A DNA stretch of 64,000 bases from Penium margaritaceum (GCA_023375785.1 SZWC01001584.1:31448-95447), one strand, 5' to 3'; shown: positions 45,712 to 57,779, numbered from the stretch's first letter. Notes: generated from the letters alone by a model not told the origin. Numbers and translations: made by a program.

Positions 45712-46374
45712 TCACCCCCCTCGCTTTGCTCGATCCGCAACTTCAGTCGCCGATTGGGCATGGGCATGCAAATGGAAGTGGCGTTCTTTTTTTTAACCGG
45801 ATGAATATGGCGTAGTTAGTATTCAAGTTACGAATATCTCATGCTTATAGTGATGCTTGTGCAGATGTATCAGCCATATCGCCCTTTCTGAAAAGAGGTA
45901 CCTCGTTTGCCCCCGTGGCTGCTGTAGGCCAAAGGGGCCAAAGATCTGTGGGGCTTTTAGGCGGACGGTACAGCATGACAACACCCGCCTAATGTTGTCC
46001 CGGTCTCCAGCTGCCCTGCTACTCCACTCACCTGCTGATTTCCTATTGCGTTGCAGTAGGCCTGCAGTGCAGCGGGAGAGCAAATCAGCGGGGCAGCGGA
46101 GCACTCGTGCAGAAGGAGATAGGGACAGCGACAAAATTCATTGGATGCGATTGTTTCTCTCTAAAGTCCTTTCTTCCATGTTTTTCAGCAATTCAAATAA
46201 TCGTAATCAAACTATAAGGCATTTATAACTCGGTGGTCCAAAAGGAAACCATGAACCCTTGATTTCAATCAATGTACTTGAAAATTAATTTAATGGATGG
46301 TATATTTTTGTGGAAAGGAATAATTTGTTCAAATCCGACGAGCTTAAAATACATGAATATCAACATCAAAGATC
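45712..46374. other. Unassigned stretch right of Gypsy-1
   Basis: Begins with CCCCCCTCGCTTTGCTC, which is close to the reverse complement of GAGCGAAGCGAGGGGGG at 37984-38000, left of the element. No gene recognised. A GC-rich stretch at 45890-46130 has open frames on both strands without domains. Confidence 0.4.
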
Positions 46375-46800
46375 AGTAGTGTAACTGGAGGTACTGTTGT
46401 CTCCAAGAAGAGTGGCAAACAAGGATGTGTGGAAAGAAGCTGAAGCAAGGCAATGTATGTAGCACTTGGCGCAGGTACATATGAGGATGCCTGGTTGTGT
46501 CGCTTGTAACAAGAGCTTCATGTCCTCATTTGCTACATCACTTTGCATTGCAAAAATCAGAGCACAAAAGCCATTCCTAAAAGTGATGGAATGCACCATT
46601 CACGCACAAAACACATCAATGTTGAGCACCACTTTGTACGTAAGTGCATTGCCGCTGGCATTGTTTGGGTAGTTTGGATGGATACACACTCACAGCGAGT
46701 TGAATTTCTCTCAAAGGAACTCAGCAAAAATGTATTCAAGTGTGGTGGTCATGTTTTTAGTCTTGCCTGTCACAATGACCCCGGGTAATCTGTGCTCACG
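46375..46800 (+). pseudogene. Copia-4, RNase H remnant (fossil)
   Basis: Short plus-strand piece with a GGTVVSKKSGKQGCV-like start (the region before the EAEY motif) and HSRTKHINVEHHFVRK near its end. The latter is the conserved C-terminal motif of Copia RNase H. No flanking LTRs recognised. Confidence 0.7.
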
Positions 46801-47121
46801 ATGTCTATGTTTTGCTTGGAACTGGCTTGTTGGGGAATGTGGATGCTAATACTACGGTCATGGGAGATTGTTAATGTTGGTGATCAATTTTGTGGCCATT
46901 CACACATTTAATGCCTTCTTGTCTTGCTCCACATGCACACTAACCCATACATATACATGAGATTGAGTGCTGTGACTGCGCTGGAGTTCAGTCTTACAAA
47001 ATGGGAGCCTTCTATAATGGAGTTCGTGCCGTCTGCCAGCAGCAGCAGCACACACTCAAGATGTGGCCCATGGTCACATGATCAGTCTGATTCTGATTGT
47101 TGGTTTTTCTCGTGGAGAGAT
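46801..47121. other. Unassigned stretch
   Basis: No feature recognised. Possibly residual LTR sequence after Copia-4. Confidence 0.3.
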
Positions 47122-47317
47122 CTAGCTCTTTGACACATTAGGATGCCAGAGCTGCATCCAAATTGTTTGTGGATTTCTGGGGGAGTCACATTCTAGCGAC
47201 CGGGTGCTGATCCTAGAGGGGGCAACCTGGCCGGATTTGCTCTGAGTTAGGAGATCAGTCAGAACGGGATCACTCTGTACTGCCCTTTGCCGTGCAGGTT
47301 TGGGGGGCGGTGTGGAT

Positions 47318-48040
47318 TCACTTGAGACAAACACCAGCACACTCACATAGTGTGGATAGCATTCGGGGGCTGTGACATTTGGTGCTTGCCTCAGGGTGAA
47401 AAAGACCTTTTGGGGCATGTGCTCTAAGGAGGATGCATCCTGGATTTCTAAGAAACAGTGACTCGTGGGGTCCAAAACCACCATGCTTTTGAGGCATGCG
47501 AGACTCCCACAAACACGCACCAACGACCATGTGGACTGAGTTTTTTTTCGCGTTGTGGCTGCGCAAACCATACGTATGCCATTGTGCCCCATACCCTTGC
47601 AGGATGGGGGTCTGCCTTTTCCTTAAACCATCGTTCTCAGGGTGTGACGGCCTTTGGCAGTGGGCCTTGTGGAACACTATTCCACACCCAAGTGACGTAT
47701 TTCAGTGCTTCCTCCCAGAAGCCAAAGGACAGGCCTGATTCTGTCAGGCCTGTGCAGAGGGTCACCTAGGGTACGATGCCAGCAGTCTGCAATTCCATTT
47801 TGTTGAGGAGTACATGGTGCAGTTGTCTGATGTTCTATGCCCTTTCCTTTGAGTGTGACAGTCAGTGCACCCATGAACTCACCACCACGGTCTGTTCAAA
47901 GCTTCAGCAGTTTTCATTTTTTCTGCCATTCGGCCAGTGCGATCCACTCAATGATTGCCTGTTGTGCATTTGCTTTGGTTTTAAGCAGGAAGGCCCATCG
48001 GAACCGAATTTAGTCATCAGTCAGTGTCAGTACATACTAC
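47318..48040 (-). pseudogene. Copia-5 integrase fragment
   Basis: HQTTAPCTPQQNGIA marks the end of the integrase core, and a C-terminal part with LRKRQTPILQGYG and HESLFLRNPGC-like words follows. The rest of the core is diverged. Reads in the same direction as the protease part. Confidence 0.7.
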
Positions 48041-48108
48041 GATCCGTATTGGACGGATGGAGTGGACATGTGTCCTATTAGGTCAGCGTGGACCAGATCT
48101 AAGGGGGC

Positions 48109-49179
48109 CTAGCTTTCAGTCATGGATTTTGGGAAGACTTGCCTGTGAGCCTTTCCCTCATGGCACTCAAGGCAGGTGTCCGATTTCAGTCTGTGGGGAC
48201 AGTCCTCTGGATGCAGACCTTGTGCATTTATATGCTTGATCATGTATTCAATCAGTTCCATGTGGATGTGCTCTATACGACGGTGCAGTAGTTCAGTTTG
48301 CTTTGCATCAGTGGCCGTTATGACATGTGGCTGTGGTCGGTGTGATTGTGTGGTGACATGTGGGAAGAGTGTCAGACAATAAAGCATGCCAGCATGAAGC
48401 GGCCCATGAACCAGCAGAGCACCAGTCGCATCAAACAAAGTGCATCGTTGTTTCTGCATTATGGAGGAAACACTGGCTTGGCTGTCGAGCTGACCACTAG
48501 ACAGCAAATTCACTCTTAGCCTGGGCACGTACAGGACATCCGTCAGCCCAATTACCCCACTAGGTGCCTGCAGTGCCACAGCCCCCACTTTATCAACATC
48601 AAGCACTTCCCCAGAACCTGTCTTCACCCCTTCTACATCCAGTGCAGTAGACAAGGAGGCAAAAAGCTTGCGATTCGGCAACATGTGATGCAAAACAGCA
48701 GATTCATACAACCATTCATGCATGGGGAGTGTGCGTGAGGTAGTGACATGTGTGTTCCCAAGCCGCTGACCTTGCGGCTGCACTGCAGTTGTAGGCTCTG
48801 GTGGCTGGAGCTCCACAGGGGTAGTCCAGCCAATGGATGGTGCTGTCGTGGGTTGTTGCGCCTTGGCCATAGCGGCGTAGATGTGCTGTGTCAATGCCGG
48901 TGTAGGACCTGGAGTAGTCACATTCGGAGGGACATAGTAGGGTCCCTTGTATAGAGGCAGAGGCCCCATGGGGTATGCTGCTGGCAGCTGGGGCAGAGGC
49001 AGGCCAAACGTGGCTGCGCCAAATGGTGGAGGCGCGCGAGGTCCACCTGATCCCTGTGCCGACCACGCTGGCGGATGCAGCTGCTGGTCAAACTGGGGAT
49101 GTGCTAGTGGAAACGACTGTGGCTGAGGTGAAGGTGTCATGATACAGAAGAGCTCAGGACACACACACCAAAAGTTCAT
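48109..49179 (-). pseudogene. Copia-5 protease and GAG-pre-integrase region
   Basis: A 356-codon open stretch. The N-terminal third is Pro-rich (PLPQLPAAYPMGPLPLYKG). The middle part is protease-like (WLYESAVLHHMLPNRKLFAS), followed by LTDVLYVPRLRVNLLSSGQL. The end has the GAG-pre-integrase motif ELLHRRIEHIHMELIEYM and CLECHEGKAHRQVF leading to the integrase zinc site. This arrangement is specific to Copia. Confidence 0.83.
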
Positions 49180-49245
49180 GTGCTACCCGCAGTAGTTGCA
49201 GGTGCGCCTCCCGGTGCCCCTACCATGACCACCACGCCCTCATCC

Positions 49246-49700
49246 CTACTGTGTGCCTTGACCCCCGCCGCCACCTCCTCCACCATGACCTCCACCATAT
49301 CCAGATCCTGAGTGAGCCGATGATGTAGCTTGATGCACAAAGTCACTGGCTGTTGGAGTGTCTGCATCCCGCGCCTCTCCACGAAGGATATCCTTGTAAT
49401 GGCGTAGTTCCTCAAACACCTCCAAGAGATCCGTGCTCTCGATGTCAGTGACGCAAAGTCGTCGCAGCAGACTGCGGCGGAAATCCTTGTACGGCTCTCT
49501 CAGATGGAGGAGGGCGGATTTCAGCCACTTCAGCTCGGAGCATGGAGCGCCGAGCCCCAAGATCCAATGGCAAAGGTCTGTTGCGGCATCCCAGTATTCT
49601 GCTATCGGCGCCCCTAGCTTGGGATACAGCTGTCACAGCCGGCCGCGCACTGAGATGACCAGAGCCATCCGTCTCTCCTCCTGGCCGGTGGCGAGGTGCT
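49246..49700 (-). pseudogene. Copia-5 gag region
   Basis: The helical gag segment KSALLHLREPYKDFRRSLLR is followed by VFEELRHYKDILRGE and a Gly/His-rich tail. It lies 200-600 bp after the PBS in the expected place. No intact zinc knuckle was identified. Confidence 0.6.
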
Positions 49701-49908
49701 GCCATGCCTCCTGTGGACGAGGTGCCCCACTGCGTGGGTTGAAGAGAAGATGGCGGATGGAATAATCTTGTTTACCGGGGAAGGCACAAACGAGCGCATT
49801 GAAGGTGTGGCAAAGGAAGCGCTCATCGGCGTCGTCAGTTGGCGGACCTCCAGCACCGATTTTTGGGCCGCCTCTGAATTCTGCTCTCTTGCTCTTTAAC
49901 TTCCTCCA

Positions 49909-49923
49909 CGCCCTGTGATACCA
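49909..49923 (-). other. Primer-binding site of Copia-5
   Basis: On the minus strand TGGTATCACAGGGCG, an iMet-type PBS differing slightly from TGGTATCAGAGC. It separates the putative 5' LTR from gag. Confidence 0.6.
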
Positions 49924-50600
49924 TAAGGGAAAAGAGACAAATCCAATGTGACTGTTTTCAGGTCAAACGGTGGAGAAACAAAGACCTAGGGTCCAGGTTA
50001 GTGTAGGTGGCCATGGACGTCCGCCATGGCTTCGAGCTAGAGCGAGGAGAAAACCTACGGGGTGAGCTCACTATTCGAGCTCACCCGTCGGCCGGCGGCC
50101 AGGGCTCGCCAGCGCCCAAAAAAATGCGAGGGCATAATGCCACTCAAGCCACACATTTTCACACGAGCTTAATTAGGAGTTTAGAACCTATCTAGGTCTG
50201 AAAGAAGGAACATCAAGTCACATGTAGGACTAATGTAGCCCTGGGTACAGTAGCACTAGCAATGTTAGATCAGCAACGAGACGATATCTAGTTGGCTAGT
50301 TATGGGGCACTGCTGGCAGGAGGGATGCGAGCACGGGTGGAGCAGGCAAGGGAGTCGCCAGTCCACTGGTGGCGCGTGCGCTCACAGTGCGTCACCTCCA
50401 CTCTGTGCGTCAGCAGGCCCTGCACGCACATGCCCACACCAGAAGGAGAGAATGTACAAAGGAGATAATTAACACCTGTCCGCGTACACGGCGGTTGACG
50501 AAAGCAGTAGTGTCAGTTTGCACTTTCACCAGACCAAAATCCATGTTTTGGCCGTAACTCTGTACACAAGCATTTGAAGGATACACGGTCTGAACCTAGA
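49924..50600 (-). other. Probable Copia-5 5' LTR and unassigned DNA
   Basis: The position next to the PBS implies LTR sequence from 49924 upward. No partner LTR is available in the window, so the length is unknown. No gene recognised. Confidence 0.35.
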
Positions 50601-50639
50601 GGTACAAAATCTTGAGCCAAGCACTAGGATTGGTCACAC

Positions 50640-51010
50640 ACATGGGTCTGGCATTGGACAATGGACACACAACGCAAAGAAATGCAGATTGGGCCCAAGG
50701 CAAGTCCAGTGAGAAAACTATACATGCCACAGAAAAAAAACCCTGAAAAAGGTCCATGTGAGCTCCTGAGATGTGACATCTGTCCTACAGCTGCTGGTGG
50801 ATGGACCACCACACAACGACGCTTCACCGCCAACTGGCTCCGCATCAAGGATCTGCATGAGCATGGACACAGCCGAGTGGGCATAGTAAGTGTCACAAAC
50901 AAACGGGGATGGCTCACATTGGGACATGGTCCATGACCCGATGAAACGCATGTCCATATGCGTGCAGAGTTGACACAAGTTGAGAATGAGATGTTCGACA
51001 GTCCGTGCAC
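50640..51010 (-). other. Conserved segment downstream of Copia-6 RNase H
   Basis: Aligns with 63546-63800 of Copia-8, including TGCA.GGACTGT..AGCATCTCATT and CATCGGGTCATGG. It is thus a shared family segment, probably the start of the 3' LTR or 3' untranslated region. Confidence 0.6.
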
Positions 51011-51240
51011 ACTGAAATCCCACTCTCAGCTACCCTTGGGCAAAAGGCAAAGCTCGACAAAATGAGTGGCCTCCATGAACTTGCCGCATGCCAATGCCTT
51101 TTTGAGGAATTCAGCCTGTTTCATGTTCGTGCCAACCCACATGACGGTGATCACCTGTCGCTCCACCAAATCATGCAAAACGTGATGCTCAGCTACAATA
51201 TGCTGCGTCTTTGCATGAAAGGTACTAGATTTCTTTGAAT
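51011..51240 (-). pseudogene. Copia-6 RNase H C-terminal part
   Basis: The minus-strand reading gives FHAKTQHIVAEHHVLHDLVE and VMWVGTNMKQAEFLKKALAC, the conserved end of Copia RNase H. The same motif stands in Copia-8 (TKHVAIEHHFVRDMVERQ). Confidence 0.72.
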
Positions 51241-51777
51241 GAAAAGGACACTCTGTTTTTCACAACGTAGAAAGATGGAAGGCACAGTTTGACCCAACTC
51301 ATACAACAAGTCCTACAGCCGCACCGTCTCAGCAGCCCCAGCCCCCACAGCAAAACACTCCACCTCTGACGAGCTATGCACAATACAGCCCTGCTTTCCA
51401 AGCCCCATGACACAGCAGTTGTCAAGCCCCATGACATAGCAGTGCCACTTCGCAGGAAGACATACCCTGTCCGACTGCGTCCATCAGGGCCTCAGGCCTA
51501 GTACCTATTAGTGTAACCGTCAACGACCAAACACCGCCAATGAAAGCAGAGTCTGAGATATGGTGTGGAAACTACGTACTTCACTACTCAAAGAGCTGCA
51601 TGAAGGGCTCTTGCTCAAGGACAGTATGAGAACTGTGCAAGAAGGTTGATGGTGAAGGCATGTTTGGGCCGAGTGGTCATGGCCAAGTACATAAGAGAGC
51701 CAATGAGGTGCAGGTACAGGGTCACATCCAATGTCTCTGCTAGCTACAATGGATCATTTACCTTTATGATATCCTAC

Positions 51778-53474
51778 CTAGCTTGTGTTATGGGTGTTGA
51801 GGCTGTGGGAACTGCACCACAGGAAGACATTGACAAAACACTCATTCACAATGCTGGCATAGCGTGCTTGATGAAGTAGGAGTGTCCATCGTCGGCAGTC
51901 ATGCACGATCTCCATCCCAAGGAACACAATTACATAATCAATATCCTTCATCCTGCAGGTAGCCTGAAGGACCGCCTTGGCCTCCTTCACGGCCTCCATC
52001 AACGGAGACACTATAAGGAGGTTGTCAACATAGACCAAAATGGCAGTCAAGTGCTTAGTTTTTTGTCAAAGGAAGAGGGACAGATTTGTGTCACAGGTAC
52101 CCGACATGAGTCAGTGTGCCGGTGATCTCATGGTTCCAGCGTCGAGGTGACTATTTGAGGTCGTACAAGTCCTTGCACAAGCGCCACACCTTGTTACCGA
52201 CCTCAAAGCCAGGTGGTTGGACCATGTGGATTTCCTCTTCTAGAGTGCCATGGAGGAACGTGTTATTTGCATCCATATGATGCATCTCCCAGCTGTGCCA
52301 AGAAACGATCCCAAATAGAGCACAGGCCATGGTCATACGGCACGGGTGCAAAGTTGTTGAAATCAACACCCACGACCTATGAAAATCCCTTGGCCTGTCA
52401 AGTGAGGCTTGTAGTGGTCTTATGGGCCGTTGGGCTTCACCATCTTACGGAAGACACACTTGGCCTGTATGACCTTCCGTCCATGAGAATGATCAACAAG
52501 ATCACGGGCACCATGCTCAAGAATGGCTCTGAGCTCATCCTCACGAGTAGCACACAACTTTGCGTCCTCAGCCAAGAGCGCCTCCTTCAATGTGTCTGGA
52601 TCAGGCGCCATCAAGGGAGATCTCCGAGTGGCTGAGACACGTTGTGGACTGATTCTGACCATGAAAGGGTCAGATAAAACATCGCAGGCAACAAAAGCTT
52701 ACAAGAGACCAGCTCATGGCCAACAGGGCACGTTGGGTGCACCTTAGTGTAGTCCAACTGGATACTAAGGCCAAGGGCCTTCGTGCTAGGGTCTCCACTC
52801 TTCACACTACGGGGAGGGCGTCTGGGTGCTGATTCAGCCACGCAATGAGTCCAAGAGGCCAGTGGCTGCAAGCGACCACCGGGCTTGAAGGAGTAGCCCG
52901 AGCTTTCGGTGCTCACCTTGGGCTGGGGACTAGCTACAAGGGCAAAACTGCCGAGGCTACTAGGCGGGGAGAAGGGTGCAGATGCATGTGACGCCTGGAC
53001 GGGCGTGGGGAAGGTGATAGGAACTGACATAAGTGAGACCAAAGGAACAAACACAACAGTCTCCACAAGTTCAGGTGAAGGGAGTGACGCAGGGACACAA
53101 CCAGGTGCGACAGTGGGGACTGGTACACGCATGGGAACAAGTGTGCCGGTGGGGCCCCAGGGTGGGACAAGAGCAGGAGCGTCCATGGGAGCAATTACCG
53201 GCTTAGGAGTGCCCCTGGGGCCAGGTACAGGCTCAAGAGTGCTTGTGGGGACTGACGAGGCAACTGGGCTGACAGCCATGATGGTCGGGACGTGATTGGC
53301 TGGAGACTGGACCTCAGGAGAGGAGGCTCGGACGGACCAATCAACATGCCTAGACTCCCCCATCCAGGAAGCCACATAAGTAGGGACGTGTTCCAATAGG
53401 ACTTCCCTCGGTATCAGAGCATCGGACACCACCAGTCTTCTTCCTCGTTGGTCTTGAGCCAAGTGGTTGAACAA
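51778..53474 (-). pseudogene. Copia-6 linker and reverse transcriptase
   Basis: The linker reads ESRHVDWSVRASSPEVQSPA and PVASSVPTSTLEPVPGP, mirrored in Copia-8. The RT part has IQAKCVFRKMVKPNG, MHHMDANNTFLHGTLEEEI, VQPPGFEVGNKVWRLCKDLY, AILVYVDNLLIVSPL (catalytic YVDN-type site) and MKDIDYVIVFLGMEI. These are Copia RT motifs in order. The linker keeps a long open frame. Confidence 0.82.
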
Positions 53475-53475
53475 G

Positions 53476-53612
53476 CCTTCGCTCCTCTGACTCCAGTGGA
53501 ACCTCCTACTTCCTCAACATCCACTCTCTTCCTCATCTGTCGCCTCCTCCACCATCATCAGCATTAGCCTCTTGTCCTCCTTGACCATCTTTCCATTCTC
53601 CACCGCCTCTGC

Positions 53613-53668
<56 letters not shown>

Positions 53669-53759
53669 CATCTTCATCTTTGTCATCTTCAATCAGCGTA
53701 TGTGGTTTCACCCCTGTACCCAGTTCTCCATCATATTCTGCCGCTATCCGCAATCATCC
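53476..53759. repeat. TC-rich stretch with (ATC)n microsatellite
   Basis: About 17 ATC triplets at 53613-53666. On the minus strand they read as a run of Asp in an acidic frame, possibly once part of the Copia-6 linker. The right edge is the Copia-7 insertion point (CATCC at 53755-53759). Confidence 0.6.
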
Positions 53760-54491
53760 TGTTGGAAAAGGAGCCATCCGGCTCAGTTTCAGGCCCGCAA
53801 GAGCAAGTTCCAGGAAACTACCAGATTCCTGCTCCGATCGTCAATCCAACTTCACCAATGGAAAGATCAAGTGACAAATTGTATGCGGTCCAAGTTTCAG
53901 GCCGATCCAACGGTCGGATCGGGAGATATGAATTTTTGAGGTTTCTGGGGTCATGCACCGCCGAAGTCTGCGTGACCATAGGTGACGGCTCCAGGCCTTA
54001 GCCTGAGAAAAGAAAAAGGCAAGAGGTCCAGGGTCAGGACCTGATGGGAGAAATATCCAAAAAGGTCCTAAATTCTTGGGTTGCCTTGTCAGAGTGTGCT
54101 GACTAGGAAAAAGGTACCTCTCCTTACTTTTTAGGTGAGGTGAGATCTTTGTGTGCTAGCCATGGACACATGGCGATTCTCTATGAGATTGTGGGTTATG
54201 TGACCACTAGGAGTGTGCCATGAGAGCATTTTCTAGCTCTCTAGGTCGTGTGTGAGTGGTCAGCCTGATTGCTAGGGTGACTTCCTCTCTTGTGTGAGAT
54301 TATGGACTCTAGTGTGTGAGCCTCCATGGCTAAGTGGTGAGACTTGTGAGAGAGCTGACTTGCCCTAGCTCTAACTCTATATGTACTCCATCATTTTGAG
54401 TGATTTAACAACCATTCTTCAGCACAAGTAATTCCCTTTCAGTCCCACATGTTTGCTGCTCCAAGGCTCCCTCTCTCCTCCAGTTCCAACT
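53760..54491 (+). repeat. Copia-7 5' LTR
   Basis: 732 bp, starting TGTTGGAAAAGG. Matches the 3' LTR over its whole length, with a TATA-like TCTATATGTA word about 110 bp before the end. A short CGGTCGGATCG duplication is present only in this copy. Confidence 0.9.
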
Positions 54492-54506
54492 CTTGGTCTC
54501 AGAGCC
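54492..54506 (+). other. Primer-binding site of Copia-7
   Basis: CTTGGTCTCAGAGCC directly follows the 5' LTR and resembles the iMet-type PBS TTGGTATCAGAGCC at all but two positions. Confidence 0.7.
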
Positions 54507-55023
54507 AAGTTCTGCCACTTTCAGCCAGCACAGGCCGTCACTTTGAGAGTGATGGGTTAGGGTAAAACCTCTACTAAATTTGATAATCAACTACTTGATC
54601 TTCGAGTTCGCAAGAGAAGCGGTCTAAGTAGTCCAAGATCGAGACGATCCAACGGTCAGATTGAGAGTTATGCTCAAAACGAGGTCGGCCAGGGCTACAC
54701 TCTTCTCTCTGAGTAAGACTGTCGCCTTGTGATGACCACAACGCTCTCATTTCTTTGTCAAATTGAAAAAGTAGCACATGAACATTGAATATTTTTTTCT
54801 GAGATTTCCATTGGTGCAAAAATATTTGCATTCCATTGGTACGTTTGGGAGAAACGTCGATTGCAAGCTGGCTGGTGTGAGCTGGAGTAGGAGCAACAAC
54901 ATACCATGTTTTCAAAAGGACATATCTCTGAAAATTCCCTGTTGATGATCCTGTTTTATGGATCGATCTGAGAGGGGTAGCGCCGCCACTCAAGGGCATC
55001 GTTGAGCATCACCAAAGCTCAAA

Positions 55024-55870
55024 TTGGCAGCAGCAGGCATGGTCACAGCAGCCCAGCCGTTGGAGAGGCTGGAAGGTCGCGCCAACTTTACGTTTTGGAA
55101 GTTCCGTACCTGCCTCCTTTTGGAGGAGAGGGGCTTGTGGGCGTTGGTGAGTGGCGACAAGCACGCTCCGCCTCCACAGGCAAAAGGCATCACCACAATG
55201 AAGGTGGTGGCAGGGACGACGCCGCTGAAAGGTGCAGCAGATGCAAGTTCATCTACAACTGCAACAGCGGCATATGAGGAGTGGAAGAAAAAGAACAGGC
55301 AGGCCTACAGGTTGCTTGTCAACACCATCTCCAACCCGCATCTTCAGTACGAGAGTGACAAGGCTACTGCAAAAGAGGGGTGGGACACATTGTGCAAGAA
55401 GTATGAGAGCAAGGATCCTGTATTCCTCATGCTTTTGAAGGAGAAGATGATGGCTTTGAAAATGCAGGGTGGCAAAGGGATGGAGGCGTACTTGGACAAG
55501 GCAAAGGAGCTGGCAAAGCAGCTGAAAGCGACCGACAACCCTGTGGAAGAGAGACGCTTCATCCTCCTCTTGCTGAGGGGACTCCCAACGAGCTATGACA
55601 CAGTGCAAGAGACGCTAGAGTGCCAGCCGACTCTTGAACTGGACTTCATCTACACGCAGCTGGTGCAGGTGGAACTGCGTCGCAATGTAGCAAAGCGCAA
55701 TGGCGGCAGCAGCAATAAAGCAGTTTTTATGGCCATGGGCTCACGGGAACCAGCAACAGCAGTAGTCTGGGCAGCACAGAGGCAAGAAGAAAGACAAATG
55801 CCACTATTGCCAGAAAGAGGGGCACTACAAGAAAGAGTGCTTCAAGTTCAAGAGGGACCAGAAGGAGCAG
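55024..55870 (+). pseudogene. Copia-7 gag region
   Basis: A long plus-strand frame with LEGRANFTFWKFRTCLLLEE, AYEEWKKKNRQAYRLLVNTI, TAKEGWDTLCKKYESKDP and LKEKMMALKMQGGKGMEAYL, the UBN2-type Copia gag. A CX2CX4HX4C zinc knuckle (CHYCQKEGHYKKEC) is encoded near 55800-55850, followed by a Gln/Ala-rich CAG repeat stretch. Confidence 0.87.
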
Positions 55871-55972
55871 CAGCAGCAGTAGTCATTGCAACAGCAACAG
55901 AAGTTGCAACCTCCACAGCAGCAGCACCAGCCGTCACAACAGCGTTAGCAGTAGTAGCAGAACCAGAACGGT

Positions 55973-56500
55973 GTGTGCCATTTTGGCAACATGAACGTGG
56001 CCAAGGAGGTGCGCAAACGCCTCTTCATGGCGAAGTCTGACATGTCGCAGAAGGAGAAGGCAGACTTGGCGTGGTACAAGGACTCAAGGTGCACCAAGAT
56101 TCTGACGCGCCAGAAGGAGTGGTTTACGCAACTGCTCTCAATCCCCCCCGACCTATTGCTTTGGGTGATGATCCTGCAGTGTATGCTAAGGGGATTGGGA
56201 TTGTGGAGATGTGGTTGGAGACCCCGCGTGGCATTGAAGTGGGAGTGTTCCATGGCGTGCTATATGTACCTGATGATGCATACAACCTCCTCTCAGTCTC
56301 CTCTCTAACCAACACAGGACCACGCGTCGTCTTTGACGACGACTATGGCTACATCCTCAACAAGGAAACGGGAGAGGAATTGGCCAGGTCGGTGAAAGAA
56401 GGCGACATGTACTGCCTGTTGGGGGCAACCAAGATCCCGCGTGAGCAAAGTCTTGCAGTAGTGGTGCAGACGACAGATGGTGAACTCTGGTATGCACGCT
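55973..56500 (+). pseudogene. Copia-7 protease and GAG-pre-integrase start
   Basis: Shows VFHGVLYVPDDAYNLLSVSS and the following strand motifs (VVFDDDYGYILNKETGEELA), which end the Copia protease region, then ELWYARYGCIGMRVLQQL, the GAG-pre-integrase motif. Active-site residues upstream were not judged. Confidence 0.8.
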
Positions 56501-57585
56501 ACGGCTGCATCGGCATGCGCGTCTTGCAGCAACTTCAAACAAAGCGGATGGTGCGTGACTTGTCCACCATCTCCAACTTTGAGCAGCATTTGTGCATCGG
56601 CTGTTTGGAGGGGAAGCAGCATCGCGAGGTGTTCTCAGGAGTAGGGGAGCACGCGAAGGAGGTGCTAGAGCTGGTCCACACAGACTTGTGTGGCCCGATG
56701 CAGACCTAGAGCTTTGGAGGCTCTAGGTGTTTTCTAACCTTCATTTATGATTTCAGCCGTTACACTGCTGTGTACTTCCTTTCCTCCAAGGACTAGTGCT
56801 TTGACAGGTTCAAGGAGTTCAAGGCCATGGTGGAGAACCAGACGGGCAAGAAGATTAAGGTGTTGCGTAGCAACCGTGGAGGAGAGTACCTGAGCAAGGA
56901 GTTCCAGGACAACCTCGCAGCAGCTGGCATGAAGGCGTAGTGCACTGCGCCATACTCGCCGTAGTAGAACAATATAGCAGAACGAGCAAATTGCACCATT
57001 GTTGAATCGGCACGCTCCATGCTGCACACGGCTCGGCTGACCTACGAATTCTGGGCCGAAGCCGTGGGCACTGCGGTCTACATCAAGAACCGCAGTCCAA
57101 CAAAGGCCCTGGAGCAGATGACGCAGTACGAGGCGTGATTTGGCAAGAAGCCGAGCGTGGGTCATCTTCGTGCGTTTGGTAGCTTGGCGCACATGCACCT
57201 GTCCAAGGAGAAGCGACTGAAGTGGGACGCGAAGAGTACGCAAATGCTTATGATCGGTTATGTCGTGGCAAGCAAGGCCTATCGCCTCTACGAGAGGCAT
57301 ACCGGCCACGTCATCATCTCCAAGGATGTTGTCTTCAATGAGAGCAACGTCATCGGCACCAAAATTGTCTGTGAGGAAGCAACAGAACCAGCAGCTAATG
57401 AGGCATTCGGAGCAGATACCCTTCCTGACCCAGTCTCTCCTGACCCTTCCTCTACTGTGACAGTGGGAGAACCACTCCACTCTCCCATGTCTGATGCAGC
57501 AGATACAGCGGCCTCATTGGCAGAAGTAGAGGAAGAAGATGCACCACCACTAGCAGCAGCAATTGTGCCAGTAGCATCGCGCTAG
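56500..57585 (+). pseudogene. Copia-7 integrase region
   Basis: CIGCLEGKQHREVF (zinc-binding tail), LVHTDLCGPM and the following DDE core with FLTFIYDFSRYTAVYFL are in order. A target-joining tail, GHLRAFGSLAHMHLSKEKRL, with YVVASKAYRLYERHTGHVI and a Glu/Ala-rich linker closes the region. Standard Copia integrase. Confidence 0.83.
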
Positions 57586-57779
57586 CCCCCTGCCAATGCT
57601 CCAGCACCAGGTCGCAGGTACCCTCTCAGGGTGCGCTACAAGCCTGGTGAGCGTGGGCATTTCTGGATGCTCCAAAAACCAGACCAGATGAACGTTGCAG
57701 TTGCAGCAGACTCTGATGAGCCAACGTTGTACAAGGAGGCCATGGCTGTACCAAATGCAGCAGATTGGGCGTAAGCTAT

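Larger units (their letters stand above)
47122..49923 (-). mobile_element. Copia-5, Copia element lacking RT (fossil)
   Basis: Minus strand. A PBS at 49909-49923 is followed (towards lower coordinates) by gag, a Pro-rich stretch, protease/pre-integrase and part of the integrase. The similarity stops near 47122, so RT, RNase H and the 3' LTR are missing. The 5' LTR should lie above 49924 but its outer edge was not resolved. Few breaks in the middle part. Confidence 0.8.
50640..53475 (-). mobile_element. Copia-6, Copia element (fossil)
   Basis: Minus strand: a long Pro/Val-rich linker (52663-53474), RT (51778-52662), the RNase H end (51011-51240) and a trailing segment (50640-51010) shared with Copia-8. 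The linker and RT match Copia-8 closely enough to call one family; Copia-8 runs on the other strand. Gag, protease and integrase were not found. Several breaks. Confidence 0.8.

Noticed and set aside
50661-50936. Plus-strand frame with a CDIC..HEHGH pattern, zinc-finger-like
   Set aside because: It is antisense to the segment conserved between Copia-6 and Copia-8, which reads on the other strand.
53514-53753. Poly-Asp protein on the minus strand
   Set aside because: The Asp run is the ATC microsatellite read backwards. At most it is a low-complexity end of the Copia-6 linker.
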